A stretch of DNA of 64,000 bases, taken from positions 62,001-126,000 of the forward strand of contig JAETQD010000001.1 of NCBI GenBank assembly GCA_021770825.1, in the 5' to 3' direction. The position numbers were made by a program, and so were the translations under genes. Position 1 is the stretch's first letter; each line of letters opens with the position of its first letter. The notes under the pieces are model-generated. The model ran no database searches. It saw nothing but the letters and a program-made list of their open reading frames with translations, and was not told the origin of the DNA. Source of the stretch: Clostridium sp. (GTDB lineage: Bacteria > Bacillota > Clostridia > Lachnospirales > Lachnospiraceae). This document shows positions 53,766-62,744 of the stretch, piece by piece.

Positions 53766-54419
53766 TTATTCAAAGTAAACAGCCCTCATGGCATACACAC
53801 GGTTTTTAAATTCAGCCAGGGACACCGGCGTTTTCTCCTCCCTGAGCGGATCCATGCAGACATACTGGCCGCCTTCCGTTCCAATAATCAAAACCCAGTG
53901 GTACGCTCCGGTTCCCTTCACCCGTACCTTCGCCACAGGAAAATATCCCTTTTTAAGCCACTGGTCCAAAAGGCTGGAAGAAACCTCATCCGCCACCTGG
54001 CATTTCACACCGGAAACGGCCTGCTCCACCTGCCCCCAGATCACGGCACCATGCTCCGTATATACATTTTTCTCAGAAAATACATGGTTTAGTTCTCCTG
54101 CTGTCATGGAAAAAGGAGTCCCCAGACGGGCAGCCTGCATATCCAGCCCGGCAGCCAGGGCACTGACCAGACAGCCAGAGGATGCCATTGTATCTTTTGA
54201 CGTTCCAAGATGATCGTTCCCCCACTCTGCGTCCTTTTGGAAGAAGAAAACCGTACTTTCCGGAAGCGGAATCTCAGTTTCAGGATATACCGTACATCCG
54301 CCCATGGTTCTAACCACAAAATAAGAAAGGACAGACAGAATGACTGCCAGTAAGAACAGAGGCAGAAAATACCCCTTTTTCCATTCGTTCCTTTTTATTC
54401 CAGTGTTTGCTTTCTGCAT
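53766..54419 (-). CDS. C39-like peptidase domain protein, membrane-anchored
   Basis: 217 residues. An N-terminal membrane anchor (about 17-37) is followed by a papain-like C39-type fold with oxyanion Gln61, Cys83 in SSGCLVSAL, His174 in GAYHWVLI and Asp190. The pattern is the Peptidase_C39_2 family. Likely an outer-face thiol peptidase. GGAGGCGAAAG precedes the start. It is 21 bases from the HAD gene start. Confidence 0.85.
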   Translation of the reverse strand: MQKANTGIKRNEWKKGYFLPLFLLAVILSVLSYFVVRTMGGCTVYPETEIPLPESTVFFFQKDAEWGNDHLGTSKDTMASSGCLVSALAAGLDMQAARLGTPFSMTAGELNHVFSEKNVYTEHGAVIWGQVEQAVSGVKCQVADEVSSSLLDQWLKKGYFPVAKVRVKGTGAYHWVLIIGTEGGQYVCMDPLREEKTPVSLAEFKNRVYAMRAVYFE

Positions 54420-54465
54420 TTTCTTTCGCCTCCCATACGGCGCATATCCGGCTGCTTCATGATTT

Positions 54466-54503
54466 CAAAAAGTAAGGCGGCCTCATGCTGCATAAGACCG
54501 CCT
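54466..54503 (-). terminator. Terminator after the acetyltransferase gene
   Basis: Minus-strand stem AGGCGGTCTTATGC / GCATGAGGCCGCCT with G-T pairs, then TACTTTTT. Confidence 0.7.
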
Positions 54504-54523
54504 GTCCCATGAAAAAATCTGTC

Positions 54524-55015
54524 TTATAGTTCATGAATATGTGGGATAATATCCTCGTAGTATCCGTCTTTCATAAGGAAACCACCGGGAATCACGCCGA
54601 GTTTTGTAAATCCCAGCTTTTCATACAGCCGTAAGGCGTAGACATTGGTGCTGACCACGGCATTGAACTGTAAAATACGGAATCCCAGCTCTTTTCCCAT
54701 TTCCATGGAATGCTTTACCAGAATTTCACCGATATGATTTCCTCTGAGAGTCTGGTCCACCGCGTAGCTGGTGTTGCAGATATGGCCGCAGCGTCCCACA
54801 TTGTTGGGGTGAAGGATATATAAGCCCACCACCCGGCCGCTTTCCTCATCCAGGGCAATTCCCGTGTAGGACTGGCTTTCAAAAAATTCTGCTCCGCTTT
54901 CTTCATTGAGGGGCTCCATCTGCGGGAAGGCCACACCTTCCTCCACCACCTGATTCCATACCCGGATCGCGCCGGACACATCACCCCAGTCAAATTTTTT
55001 CATCCTGATGTTCAT
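54524..55015 (-). CDS. GNAT-family acetyltransferase
   Basis: 163 residues from ATG at 55015, after GGAGAGAGAC. Typical RGNHIGEILVKHSMEMG and a late RLYEKLGFTKLGV block (acetyltransferase motifs A and B). Similar to small-molecule or peptide N-acetyltransferases. Substrate unknown. It begins 26 bases after the M42 gene stop, so the two are likely one transcript. Confidence 0.82.
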   Translation of the reverse strand: MNIRMKKFDWGDVSGAIRVWNQVVEEGVAFPQMEPLNEESGAEFFESQSYTGIALDEESGRVVGLYILHPNNVGRCGHICNTSYAVDQTLRGNHIGEILVKHSMEMGKELGFRILQFNAVVSTNVYALRLYEKLGFTKLGVIPGGFLMKDGYYEDIIPHIHEL

Positions 55016-55040
55016 AGATCTGTCTCTCTCCTGTCGCAAA

Positions 55041-56081
55041 TTATCCAAAATATGCCTGAATCAGACGGAAGGTGTTTTCCACTCCGTCCTTATGGCTTCT
55101 CTCATAGCCGTGGGATGCGAACACGCCGGGGCCGATGAGTCCGTGACGGATATCATTTCCGGCCTTTAAGGTAGCCTCCACATCAGAGCCATAGTAAGGA
55201 TAAATGTCCACGGCAAAGTCAATGCCTTTTTCCTTCGCCAGTGAGATCTGGCGGGATACCACATCGTAGTTATAGGGGCCTCCGCTGTCCTTGGCGCAGA
55301 TGGAAACCTGACGCTCTGTACAGGAAAGTCCGGTACCCACACAGCCCATATCCACAGACCATGCCTCTGTCACTCCCTCCAAAACCGGAGCAGAGCCGCC
55401 GTGTCCCACTTCCTCATAAATGGTAAAATGCAAATACATCCGGCGTTCCGGTGTTACCTTTTCATCCTTTAAATACTTGGCGTAGCCCAGTAAAATGGCG
55501 GAAGAGAGCTTATCGTCCAGGAAACGGCTCTTGATGTATCCCGACTCGGTCACACGGAAACGCGGTTCAAAGCATACATAGTCGCCTGCCATGATGCCGA
55601 GCTTTACGGCGTCCTCCTTAGAGGTTACATCTTCGTCAAGAATCACTTCCAGAGTATCCCAGTTTCTGGCAGTTTCTGAATATGCCCCGTTTACATGCTT
55701 GGAGGGGTTTGTGAGCTGGCAGGTTCCCTCATAAATGCCGTTGAATTTTGTGATGACGCGGACATTTTCTGCCTCTGCGTTGTTGGGCTGCATGCCGCCC
55801 ACATTGGTGAGCTTTAAATGGCCGTCCGGTTTGATTTCATGAACCATGGCGCCCAGGGTATCGCAGTGAGCCTCCAGTAAAACGGCGTCCTTTTCATTGC
55901 GGCCGCCAAGATCGGCAATGACTCCGCCCTTTACGGTGCGGTGAGCCGGAAATCCCAGCGCTACAAATTCTTTTAACAGGTATTCCGTAACCTCTTTTCC
56001 GTAACCGGATGGGCTGTCGATGGAGATCAGGTTTTTCGCCTGCTCTACCATATATTCCACGTACTTTTCATTTTCTCTCAT
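55041..56081 (-). CDS. M42-family metallo-aminopeptidase
   Basis: 346 residues, typical of the M42 (glutamyl/tetrahedral TET-type) family. Metal ligands visible: AHCDT (about residue 71), a later LDDKLS and YEEVGHGGS with the catalytic Glu. These cobalt/zinc enzymes clip N-terminal residues and form large shells. Substrate preference cannot be read. AAAGGAGTCGG before the ATG. Confidence 0.9.
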   Translation of the reverse strand: MRENEKYVEYMVEQAKNLISIDSPSGYGKEVTEYLLKEFVALGFPAHRTVKGGVIADLGGRNEKDAVLLEAHCDTLGAMVHEIKPDGHLKLTNVGGMQPNNAEAENVRVITKFNGIYEGTCQLTNPSKHVNGAYSETARNWDTLEVILDEDVTSKEDAVKLGIMAGDYVCFEPRFRVTESGYIKSRFLDDKLSSAILLGYAKYLKDEKVTPERRMYLHFTIYEEVGHGGSAPVLEGVTEAWSVDMGCVGTGLSCTERQVSICAKDSGGPYNYDVVSRQISLAKEKGIDFAVDIYPYYGSDVEATLKAGNDIRHGLIGPGVFASHGYERSHKDGVENTFRLIQAYFG

Positions 56082-56165
56082 GCTAACCGACTCCTTTTTT
56101 TTATTCTGCCGACATTATACCATATTCTCCCTCTTCTTTCAATCTTCGGGACATGCGGCAGGGCT

Positions 56166-58220
56166 TTACAAATTCAGCTTTTCATAGCTGGCTTCCAGAT
56201 ACCGGTCCAGCTTCTTTTTTAATTCTGCATGCTCCGGAAGAAGAAGGTCTTCGTCCCGTTCCAAAAGCGCATTCACGTCCTCCGAAACCTTTTTTAAGGT
56301 TATGGAATCCGTATAGATATCCGCCAGCTTAAATTCCAGATCTCCGCTTTGGCGGAGGCCGAAAATATCGCCAGGGCCGCGAAGCCTTAAGTCCTCGGAG
56401 GCAATGAAAAAACCATCGTTGGATTTATTCAGTACCTCCAGTCTGGCATTTTTTCCGCCGTCCCCGGAGGCATTGACCATGATGCAGTAGGACTGGTCCT
56501 TTCCGCGTCCCACACGTCCCCTGAGCTGGTGAAGCTGGGCCAGGCCAAACCGCTCGGCATTTTCAATCATCATCACCGTGGCATTTGGCACATTGACTCC
56601 CACCTCAATGACCGTGGTGGACACCAGAACCTGGATGGCCCCGGCAGCAAATTCCTCCATGATGGCATTCTTTTCCTTGCCCTTCATCTTTCCGTGGAGA
56701 TATTCCACCCGGATGCCAGGAAGCTTTTCCCGGAGGACCTTTGTATAATCCAGAACGTTTTCTCCTTCGATCATCTCGCTGTCCTCCACCATGGGACAGA
56801 TCACGTAGGCCTGATGGCCCTTTGCCACTTCCCCTGCAATGAATTTGTAGGCCCGGTCCCGGTATCCCGTATCCACCACACAGTTTTTAATTGGAAGACG
56901 GTTGGAGGGCAGCTCATCAATCACGGAGATATCCAAGTCCCCGTACAGAATAATGGCAAGGGTCCTGGGAATCGGCGTAGCGCTCATGACCAGCACATGG
57001 GGAAGGGCCCCCTTATTTCCCAGCATTTCCCTCTGGGCCACCCCGAACCGGTGCTGCTCATCGGTAATGACCAGCGCCAGATTGTCATATACCACTTTTT
57101 CCTGGATTAACGCATGAGTCCCGATCACAATATCGGCTTCGTGGGAGGAAATTTTCTCATAGGCCAGACGCTTTTCCTTTGCAGTCATGGACCCGGTCAC
57201 CAGCACCACCGTTTTTGGAATGCCGTGGGAGGAGAAAAGCTCCGTCACCGACTCGTAATGCTGCCTTGCCAGGACCTCTGTGGGCACCATAAGAGCTCCC
57301 TGGTATCCGTTTTCGGCCGCCATGAGAAGAGCCAGCAAAGCAATCACTGTTTTACCGGAGCCCACATCCCCCTGAATCAGGCGGTTCATGACCTTTCCGC
57401 TTTTTAAATCCGAGAATATCTCCTCCAGGGTCCGTTTCTGGGCCTTTGTGAGCGCGTAGGGAAGTTCTCCTTCCAGCCGCCGCGACAGGCTGTCCTCTTC
57501 CATCACATAGGCGCTTTTCATATCCTGCCTCTTTTCCTTAAGCCTCCGCACGGCCAGAAGGAACAGGAAAAACTCATCATAGACCAGCCGCTTTCTGGCA
57601 AATAAAAGATCGGTGGAATCCTGCGGGAAATGGATGTGTTCAATGGCAAAGTTGTATTCTGCCAGTTCATTGGCCTTTCTGAGCTCGGCAGGAAGGTAGT
57701 CCTTTTCCATGACCCGCACAGAAAGAGCCTGCTCCATGGCCGAGGTGATGGTTTTATTTCCCAGCCCCTTGGTCTGGGCGTAAACCGGCTGCATCCTCTT
57801 AAGAAGCGTCTCATAGACCTCCGGCTTATACATTTGGGGCTGCTCCATGGTAAGGCCGCTTTTCTTTCTGGATACCCTGCCGCGGAAAATATAGTGGCTG
57901 TCCGGCCGCAGCGTATTTTTTAAATAGGGCATATGATACCAGGTCAGCTTAAGCTTCCCTGTCATATCGCTGATGGTGGCAGTCACGATGGAAAGACCGC
58001 CGAAATGTCTCCCGGTGGCCCCGCTTTTTAAGTATCCGTCCACAGCTCCGATGGTTTCATCTTCAAGCTCCCCGATGGCCTTGGGCTCCTCAAAGGTGTC
58101 ATAAGCCCTGGGATAATAATGAAGCAGGTCGTCTAAGGTTTTCACTCCCACCTTTTCAAACAGTTTTGCAGTCTTTTCTCCAATTCCTTTTAAAGTCTCC
58201 AGAGACTGTTGGTTTTCCAT
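56166..58220 (-). CDS. recG: ATP-dependent DNA helicase RecG
   Basis: 684 residues from ATG at 58220, after GGAGGAAC; an in-frame upstream ATG (58280) lacks a site. N-terminal wedge/OB region starts LKGIGEKTAKLFEKVG; P-loop GDVGSGKTVIALLALL, DEQH box VITDEQHRFGV, and LHQLRGRVGRG near the end. Resolves stalled replication forks and Holliday junctions. 94 bases after FakA-like stop with a terminator between. Confidence 0.97.
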   Translation of the reverse strand: MENQQSLETLKGIGEKTAKLFEKVGVKTLDDLLHYYPRAYDTFEEPKAIGELEDETIGAVDGYLKSGATGRHFGGLSIVTATISDMTGKLKLTWYHMPYLKNTLRPDSHYIFRGRVSRKKSGLTMEQPQMYKPEVYETLLKRMQPVYAQTKGLGNKTITSAMEQALSVRVMEKDYLPAELRKANELAEYNFAIEHIHFPQDSTDLLFARKRLVYDEFFLFLLAVRRLKEKRQDMKSAYVMEEDSLSRRLEGELPYALTKAQKRTLEEIFSDLKSGKVMNRLIQGDVGSGKTVIALLALLMAAENGYQGALMVPTEVLARQHYESVTELFSSHGIPKTVVLVTGSMTAKEKRLAYEKISSHEADIVIGTHALIQEKVVYDNLALVITDEQHRFGVAQREMLGNKGALPHVLVMSATPIPRTLAIILYGDLDISVIDELPSNRLPIKNCVVDTGYRDRAYKFIAGEVAKGHQAYVICPMVEDSEMIEGENVLDYTKVLREKLPGIRVEYLHGKMKGKEKNAIMEEFAAGAIQVLVSTTVIEVGVNVPNATVMMIENAERFGLAQLHQLRGRVGRGKDQSYCIMVNASGDGGKNARLEVLNKSNDGFFIASEDLRLRGPGDIFGLRQSGDLEFKLADIYTDSITLKKVSEDVNALLERDEDLLLPEHAELKKKLDRYLEASYEKLNL

Positions 58221-58258
58221 ACGTTCCTCCGTAAATCGAATGTGCCCTGGCAGGATAC

Positions 58259-58302
58259 AAAAAGCCGCCCGGCTGCCCACATTACACGGGCCGCCTGCGG
58301 CT
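58259..58302 (-). terminator. Terminator of the FakA-like gene
   Basis: Minus-strand stem AGCCGC / GCGGCT around an inner GCCC / GGGC, then TTTTT. It is 11 bases after the stop. Confidence 0.72.
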
Positions 58303-58313
58303 GCTTTTTTTCT

Positions 58314-59996
58314 TTACTCCACAGACAGCAGATAATAGTAAATCGGCTGTCCTCCGTTGTTCAATTCTGCTTCACAGTCCGGGAACTCCTCCTGGATTTT
58401 AGAAAGAAGTCCCTCGGCATCCTCTTCGGACACATCTGCACCGTAATAAATACTGATCAGCTCGGATTCCTCGTCCACCATGTGCCGTAAAGCTTCCATT
58501 GTGGTTTCTGTAATATCCTGACCCACAGCCAGCATACCGGAATCTCCGATTCCCATGATATTTCCCTCTTTGATCTCCATTCCGTCAATGGAGGTATTGC
58601 GGACCGCATAGGTGATCTGGCCGGTGCGGATACGGCCCATCTCCTCGATCATGCTCTCCATGTTCTCCTCCGGGGACACATCCGGCAGGAAATTAATCAG
58701 GGCTGCAATTCCCTGGGGAACCGTTTTGGAGGGAACCACAAAAATCTGCTTGTCTTCCACCAGGCTTCTGGCCTGTTCAGCGGCAAGAATGATATTTTTA
58801 TTGTTGGGAAGAATGTAGATCACATCTGCATTCACCTTTTCGATAGCATTTAACATATCCTCGGTGCTGGGATTCATGGTCTGGCCGCCCTCAATCAGGT
58901 AATCGGTGCCGATTCCCTTAAAGATTTCTCCAAGTCCCTCACCGATGGAAACGGCGATGAAGCCGTAAGGCTTTCTGGGCTCTTCCTTTTTGGGCTCCTC
59001 TGTCTTAGGCTTGGAAGCTGCGGCCGATGCATTCTGAATCAGGCGCTCGTTGTGCTCTTCCCTCATGTTGTCGATTTTCATTCTGGAGAGGGAACCGTAG
59101 GTCAGCGCCCGCTCGATGGCAAGGCCGGGGTTGTTGGTGTGAACATGAACTTTAACCACATCATCATCGGAAACCACCACGATGGAATCGCCGATGGACT
59201 CCAAAAAGCCCTTGAATTTAAGCTCTTCCTCCGGATTGTAGTTCTTTTCCACATTGATGATGAACTCGGTACAGTAGCCGAATTTGATATCGGCGGTTTC
59301 CAGTTCTTCCCGTCCGGCTGCAATTCCTGTCTGGGACTTTGCGGCCCCCTGGGCCACTTCGCTGTCAAAGGGAATTCCCTTACCTAAAAGGCCGTCCAAG
59401 CCGCCCTTCATGACCTGCATTAATCCCTGTCCGCCGGAATCCACAACACCTGCCTGCTTTAACACAGGAAGCATCTCCGGAGTCTGGCTTAAAACATAGT
59501 CTCCATGCTCGATCACCTGCTGTAAAAATTCAACAATATCATCGGTCTGAGTTGCCAGCTCTGCCGCTTTTTCGGCCATTCCCCTGGCAACGGTCAGAAT
59601 CGTTCCTTCCTTTGGCTTCATAACGGCCTTATAAGCCGTCTCCGTGGCACGGGTAAAGGCATTGGCGAGAATCGTAACGGTAATTACGTCTGCAGCGCTG
59701 ATTTCCTTTGTGAAACCACGGAACAACTGGGATAAAATTACACCGGAGTTACCGCGGGCTCCGCGGAGAGACCCGGAAGAAAGGGCTTTTGCGATGGCCC
59801 CCATCGTAGGATTCTCAATGGCGGCCACTTCCTTTGCGGCGGCCATAATGGTCATTGTCATATTGGTGCCTGTGTCACCATCGGGAACCGGGAACACATT
59901 CAGCTCATTAATCCATTCCTTTTTCGCCTCAAGGTTCTTGGCTGCTGCCAGAACCGCAGTTTGGAACAGTGAAGCGTCTGCGGACTTTACTGCCAT
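58314..59996 (-). CDS. fakA: FakA-like (DhaL plus DegV-like) fatty acid kinase subunit
   Basis: 560 residues, typical of YloV/FakA. N-terminal DhaL (DAK2) domain: VFPVPDGDTGTNMTM with metal-binding Asp39 and Asp41, then a middle domain and a C-terminal DegV-like fold. With FakB it phosphorylates exogenous fatty acids using ATP. FakB is not in the window. Follows asp23 by 14 bases, a conserved neighbour order in firmicutes. Confidence 0.91.
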   Translation of the reverse strand: MAVKSADASLFQTAVLAAAKNLEAKKEWINELNVFPVPDGDTGTNMTMTIMAAAKEVAAIENPTMGAIAKALSSGSLRGARGNSGVILSQLFRGFTKEISAADVITVTILANAFTRATETAYKAVMKPKEGTILTVARGMAEKAAELATQTDDIVEFLQQVIEHGDYVLSQTPEMLPVLKQAGVVDSGGQGLMQVMKGGLDGLLGKGIPFDSEVAQGAAKSQTGIAAGREELETADIKFGYCTEFIINVEKNYNPEEELKFKGFLESIGDSIVVVSDDDVVKVHVHTNNPGLAIERALTYGSLSRMKIDNMREEHNERLIQNASAAASKPKTEEPKKEEPRKPYGFIAVSIGEGLGEIFKGIGTDYLIEGGQTMNPSTEDMLNAIEKVNADVIYILPNNKNIILAAEQARSLVEDKQIFVVPSKTVPQGIAALINFLPDVSPEENMESMIEEMGRIRTGQITYAVRNTSIDGMEIKEGNIMGIGDSGMLAVGQDITETTMEALRHMVDEESELISIYYGADVSEEDAEGLLSKIQEEFPDCEAELNNGGQPIYYYLLSVE

Positions 59997-60010
59997 GGAT
60001 TACTTCCTCC

Positions 60011-60367
60011 TTAATCTATCACTCGCACGCCTTCAACATAAATGTTGATCTTCTCAACAGGCATACCGGTGAATTCTTCTACTTTATACTTCACATTTTC
60101 GATCAGATTGTCAGCAACGGTTGAAATGCTGACGCCGTAGGAAACGATTACGTGGAAGTCAATGCTGATTGCATTTTCGTTAATCGTGACGTTGATTCCG
60201 TGGGTCAGGCTTTCACGTTTTAAAAGTTTTACCAGTCCGTCTTTCATGCTGACTGCAGCCATGCCCACAATTCCGAAGCATTCCACTGCCGTAGTTCCCG
60301 CATAAAGAGCAATTACGTCCGTATCAATCTGGATCTGGCCCATTTTATTATTAATACATCCCTTCAT
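60011..60367 (-). CDS. Asp23/Gls24 family protein
   Basis: 118 residues. The family core YGVSISTVADNLIENVKYKVEE and closing VEKINIYVEGVRV are clear. Often associated with envelope stress and placed before fakA. Biochemical role unknown. ACGGAGGCAG precedes the ATG; promoter at 60433-60461. Confidence 0.92.
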   Translation of the reverse strand: MKGCINNKMGQIQIDTDVIALYAGTTAVECFGIVGMAAVSMKDGLVKLLKRESLTHGINVTINENAISIDFHVIVSYGVSISTVADNLIENVKYKVEEFTGMPVEKINIYVEGVRVID

Positions 60368-60432
60368 ACTTCTGCCTCCGTTTCCGAAAAATTAGGATGC
60401 CGTACCAGGTTCAAAACGGCATTTCTTTTTTT

Positions 60433-60461
60433 AATATACCATATCATTCTCGTCCTGTCCA
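60433..60461 (-). promoter_or_regulatory. Promoter of asp23-fakA
   Basis: Minus strand: TGGACA (60461-60456), 17 bases, TATATT (60438-60433). The leader then contains an ATGCCG / CGGCAT hairpin. Confidence 0.6.
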
Positions 60462-60511
60462 TTGCAATCCTGAGTTTTCATTAAAAAAAGTTGGAATTTT
60501 TCATTTTTCTC

Positions 60512-60540
60512 TTGCAATTTTCTACACGATCTGCTATCAT
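60512..60540 (+). promoter_or_regulatory. Promoter of rpmB
   Basis: Plus strand: TTGCAA (60512-60517), 17 bases, TATCAT (60535-60540). Confidence 0.62.
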
Positions 60541-60593
60541 ACATGTGTTATGGATTTTTTACAAATCCAAAGAAGTGTTAAGGAGGTGCAATC

Positions 60594-60779
60594 ATGGCAA
60601 AATGCGCTATTTGTGAAAAAGCTGCTCACTTTGGTAATGGAGTAAGCCATTCCCATAGAAGATCCAACAAAATCTGGAAAGCGAACGTTAAATCTGTAAA
60701 GGTTAAGGTTAATGGCGGAACTCAGAAGATGTATGTATGTACTTCTTGCTTAAGATCCGGTCTCGTAGAGAGAGCTTAA
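60594..60779 (+). CDS. rpmB: 50S ribosomal protein L28
   Basis: 61 residues, normal short form. MAKCAICEKAAHFGN start and RRSNKIWKANVKSV core. Cys4, Cys7, Cys49 and Cys52 form the zinc ribbon, so this is the zinc-dependent form. AAGGAGGTG before the ATG. Monocistronic; terminator at 60808-60847. Confidence 0.98.
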   Translation: MAKCAICEKAAHFGNGVSHSHRRSNKIWKANVKSVKVKVNGGTQKMYVCTSCLRSGLVERA

Positions 60780-60807
60780 TACCTCCGATACAAGAAAAAC
60801 GCAAAGT

Positions 60808-60847
60808 AAAGGCATCCTCTGTCGTATTGATAGAGAATGCCTTTTTT
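60808..60847 (+). terminator. Terminator of rpmB
   Basis: Stem AAAGGCATCCTCT / AGAGAATGCCTTT (one mismatch) with an 11-base loop and TTTTTT after it. Confidence 0.78.
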
Positions 60848-60856
60848 CATTATCCT

Positions 60857-60997
60857 TTATTTACAGCAAAACAGATTATATCCCACAATCAGAAAGGCCA
60901 TTGCAATTACCACCATGAGAAATGATTTGGGGAGAATCAGTACCCAGGTCATGCCGATGCCGATACAGAAAATCATAAGGCCGCATAATCGTTTCAT
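60857..60997 (-). CDS. Small membrane protein
   Basis: 46 residues from ATG at 60997, with an excellent AAAGGAGG. Two hydrophobic stretches (LCGLMIFCIGIGMTWVLIL and FLMVVIAMAFLIVGYNLFCC). Read after gerW on the same strand, 61 bases away. No known family. The strong ribosome site is the main reason to accept it. Confidence 0.62.
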   Translation of the reverse strand: MKRLCGLMIFCIGIGMTWVLILPKSFLMVVIAMAFLIVGYNLFCCK

Positions 60998-61058
60998 ACC
61001 ATCCTCCTTTGCGGAAAAATGTCTATGATACATCATATGCGGCCTCAGCCGTTCCATG

Positions 61059-61466
61059 CTATTTTGTTTCCTCACCGGACTCATAAGAGGCCTTCATATC
61101 TTCCGCCTTTTCCATGGCCTCCGGGGAGATGTCCTTACCGCCCACAAAGCGGTTGACGAAATCCGGTACCATATCCAGTACCTTGGTGACTGCATCCTGA
61201 TGTTTGATGTTCACCAGTCTGGTCATTCCGTTCTGGATGATTAAAATGGCGCTTGGACTCATTTTCGCGCTCATTCCGCCTCCGCCGTTGGTTTTTGCAT
61301 TCTGGGCAAAGGACCCGGCCGCCATACCGCAGGTCACATCCACAAGCGGAATGATGATGGTATCGTCCACCTTCACAGGCTCTCCCACCACGGTTTTCGT
61401 AGTAATAAAATTGTCCATCCCTTTAAACAGTGCCTCTACCGTCGATGGAAACTGATTTTCTGCCAT
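61059..61466 (-). CDS. GerW/YtfJ family sporulation protein
   Basis: 135 residues. The family core is GGGGMSAKMSPSAILIIQNG. YtfJ of B. subtilis is found in the forespore membrane and affects germination. Its neighbour DUF2953 matches the B. subtilis ytfI-ytfJ pair. AAAGGAGG before the ATG. This is the main sign that the organism forms spores. Confidence 0.92.
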   Translation of the reverse strand: MAENQFPSTVEALFKGMDNFITTKTVVGEPVKVDDTIIIPLVDVTCGMAAGSFAQNAKTNGGGGMSAKMSPSAILIIQNGMTRLVNIKHQDAVTKVLDMVPDFVNRFVGGKDISPEAMEKAEDMKASYESGEETK

Positions 61467-61479
61467 ATGGTCTCCTCCT

Positions 61480-62418
61480 TTATTTTCCCCATTTTTTCAA
61501 AAGTCTTCGGAAATTCTTATTCATAAACACCCTAAGTCCCACAAATAAAATAGAAGCAGCACGGATCCGCCCTTTGATCTTAAGCTCTCCCTCCAGAGCC
61601 TTTTCCTCAAACACAGGCTCAACGGCCAAGGTTTTGGCGTACAGGCCGTAAAAAGGGCTTATGATGGTGAGAATTTTTCCTGTATAATAGGGGTCCTCAA
61701 ATCCAAAGCGTATGCGCCCCTCAACTTTCCTTGGAAGAATACATTTGAAAAGTTTTTTTGTCTGCCTCACCAGCAGGCGGAAGGTCTTTTGGTTTTCTTC
61801 ATCTTCAACAAAGGCCGTGAACGTTTCGTATTTCTTTCTGGCTTTCTTAAAGGAAGCCTGGCCGCCGGAAATGAAGGCTTTGATTTTTTTCCATAGACGG
61901 CACAGTCCTGGCTCCGGACTTTGTTCCGGTTCCAGCCCCTGCTCCTGCTCCTCTTCCGGCCTGCCGGACCGCTTCGGCTCCGGCTCCGGTTCCGTTTCGT
62001 ATTCTGGCTCGGCATCCGGTTCCGGCTCTCCCCCGGACACTTCCGCCATGTGAACCATCTGAGGTTCTTCTTCTCCAAAATCTTCTTCGGGAATTTCTTC
62101 CCGGAAAAGTTCCTCCACAGATAGATCTTCTTTGGGCCCTTCATCCTCTTCCTTTGACCAAAGGGTCTCCTCAAAAAGCTTAAACCACAATACCTTTACG
62201 CAAAGTTTCAGGCTTTCATCCATCATAAGCCTGGCCGTCAGTACGTGGAGCAGCCAGGAAGCAAGAACATTCCCCCTGGGCTCCCCATGGAAGGAAACAT
62301 TCCCCCGGTACCTGACAGGCACAAACAGCACCACCAGCACCAGGAACAATAGAATCCCAAGAATCACCAGAAGCAAAATTCCCAGAATCTTAAGCAGCAA
62401 CAACAAAATATGGAGCAC
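61480..62418 (-). CDS. DUF2953 membrane protein (GTG start)
   Basis: 312 residues from GTG at 62418, after GGAGG. An N-terminal membrane segment (about 5-30) is followed by a Glu/Pro/Ser-rich linker (about 120-170 with alternating PEPE) and the conserved C-terminal domain (RFGFEDPYYTGKILTIISPFYGLYA). Same family as YtfI, coupled to GerW/YtfJ 13 bases away. Role in sporulation is inferred from the pairing. Confidence 0.85.
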   Translation of the reverse strand: MLHILLLLLKILGILLLVILGILLFLVLVVLFVPVRYRGNVSFHGEPRGNVLASWLLHVLTARLMMDESLKLCVKVLWFKLFEETLWSKEEDEGPKEDLSVEELFREEIPEEDFGEEEPQMVHMAEVSGGEPEPDAEPEYETEPEPEPKRSGRPEEEQEQGLEPEQSPEPGLCRLWKKIKAFISGGQASFKKARKKYETFTAFVEDEENQKTFRLLVRQTKKLFKCILPRKVEGRIRFGFEDPYYTGKILTIISPFYGLYAKTLAVEPVFEEKALEGELKIKGRIRAASILFVGLRVFMNKNFRRLLKKWGK

Positions 62419-62420
62419 CT

Positions 62421-62732
62421 TTAAACCTCCCCAAAAAGGAATCCGGAAATATCAAAACCGCCAGTCTTATCATACACCTGTTTTACAATCCGGCCCGACA
62501 GCCGGACTGCATCCTCATAATCAGCGGCCACTCCCACAATCAGAAGCTCCTGCTCCTTATAATATGGCTGCTTCAGAGTGACGGCCGGATAAAGGTCAAG
62601 GAGATTCTTTCCATTGGAAGACAGAGTCAGTACATAGTAACCCAATCCTCTTCCTTCACGGACCGCCTGGATGATTTCATAGCGGTGTTTTTTGGCTTTT
62701 TCTCCCACGTACAGCCTGTCATACCAGCGCAT
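62421..62732 (-). CDS. Conserved small protein, function unknown
   Basis: 103 residues, soluble, beginning MRWYDRLYVGEKAKKHRYEII. No known family. It sits 2 bases upstream of DUF2953 and 12 bases after the CinA-type gene, so it belongs to this operon. AGGAGAG before the ATG supports it. Confidence 0.72.
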   Translation of the reverse strand: MRWYDRLYVGEKAKKHRYEIIQAVREGRGLGYYVLTLSSNGKNLLDLYPAVTLKQPYYKEQELLIVGVAADYEDAVRLSGRIVKQVYDKTGGFDISGFLFGEV

Positions 62733-62744
62733 ATTCTCTCCTGC

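Noticed and set aside
60396..60430. Plus-strand terminator ACGGCATTTC followed by a T-run
   Set aside because: No plus-strand gene lies upstream; the hairpin is better seen as part of the asp23 leader.
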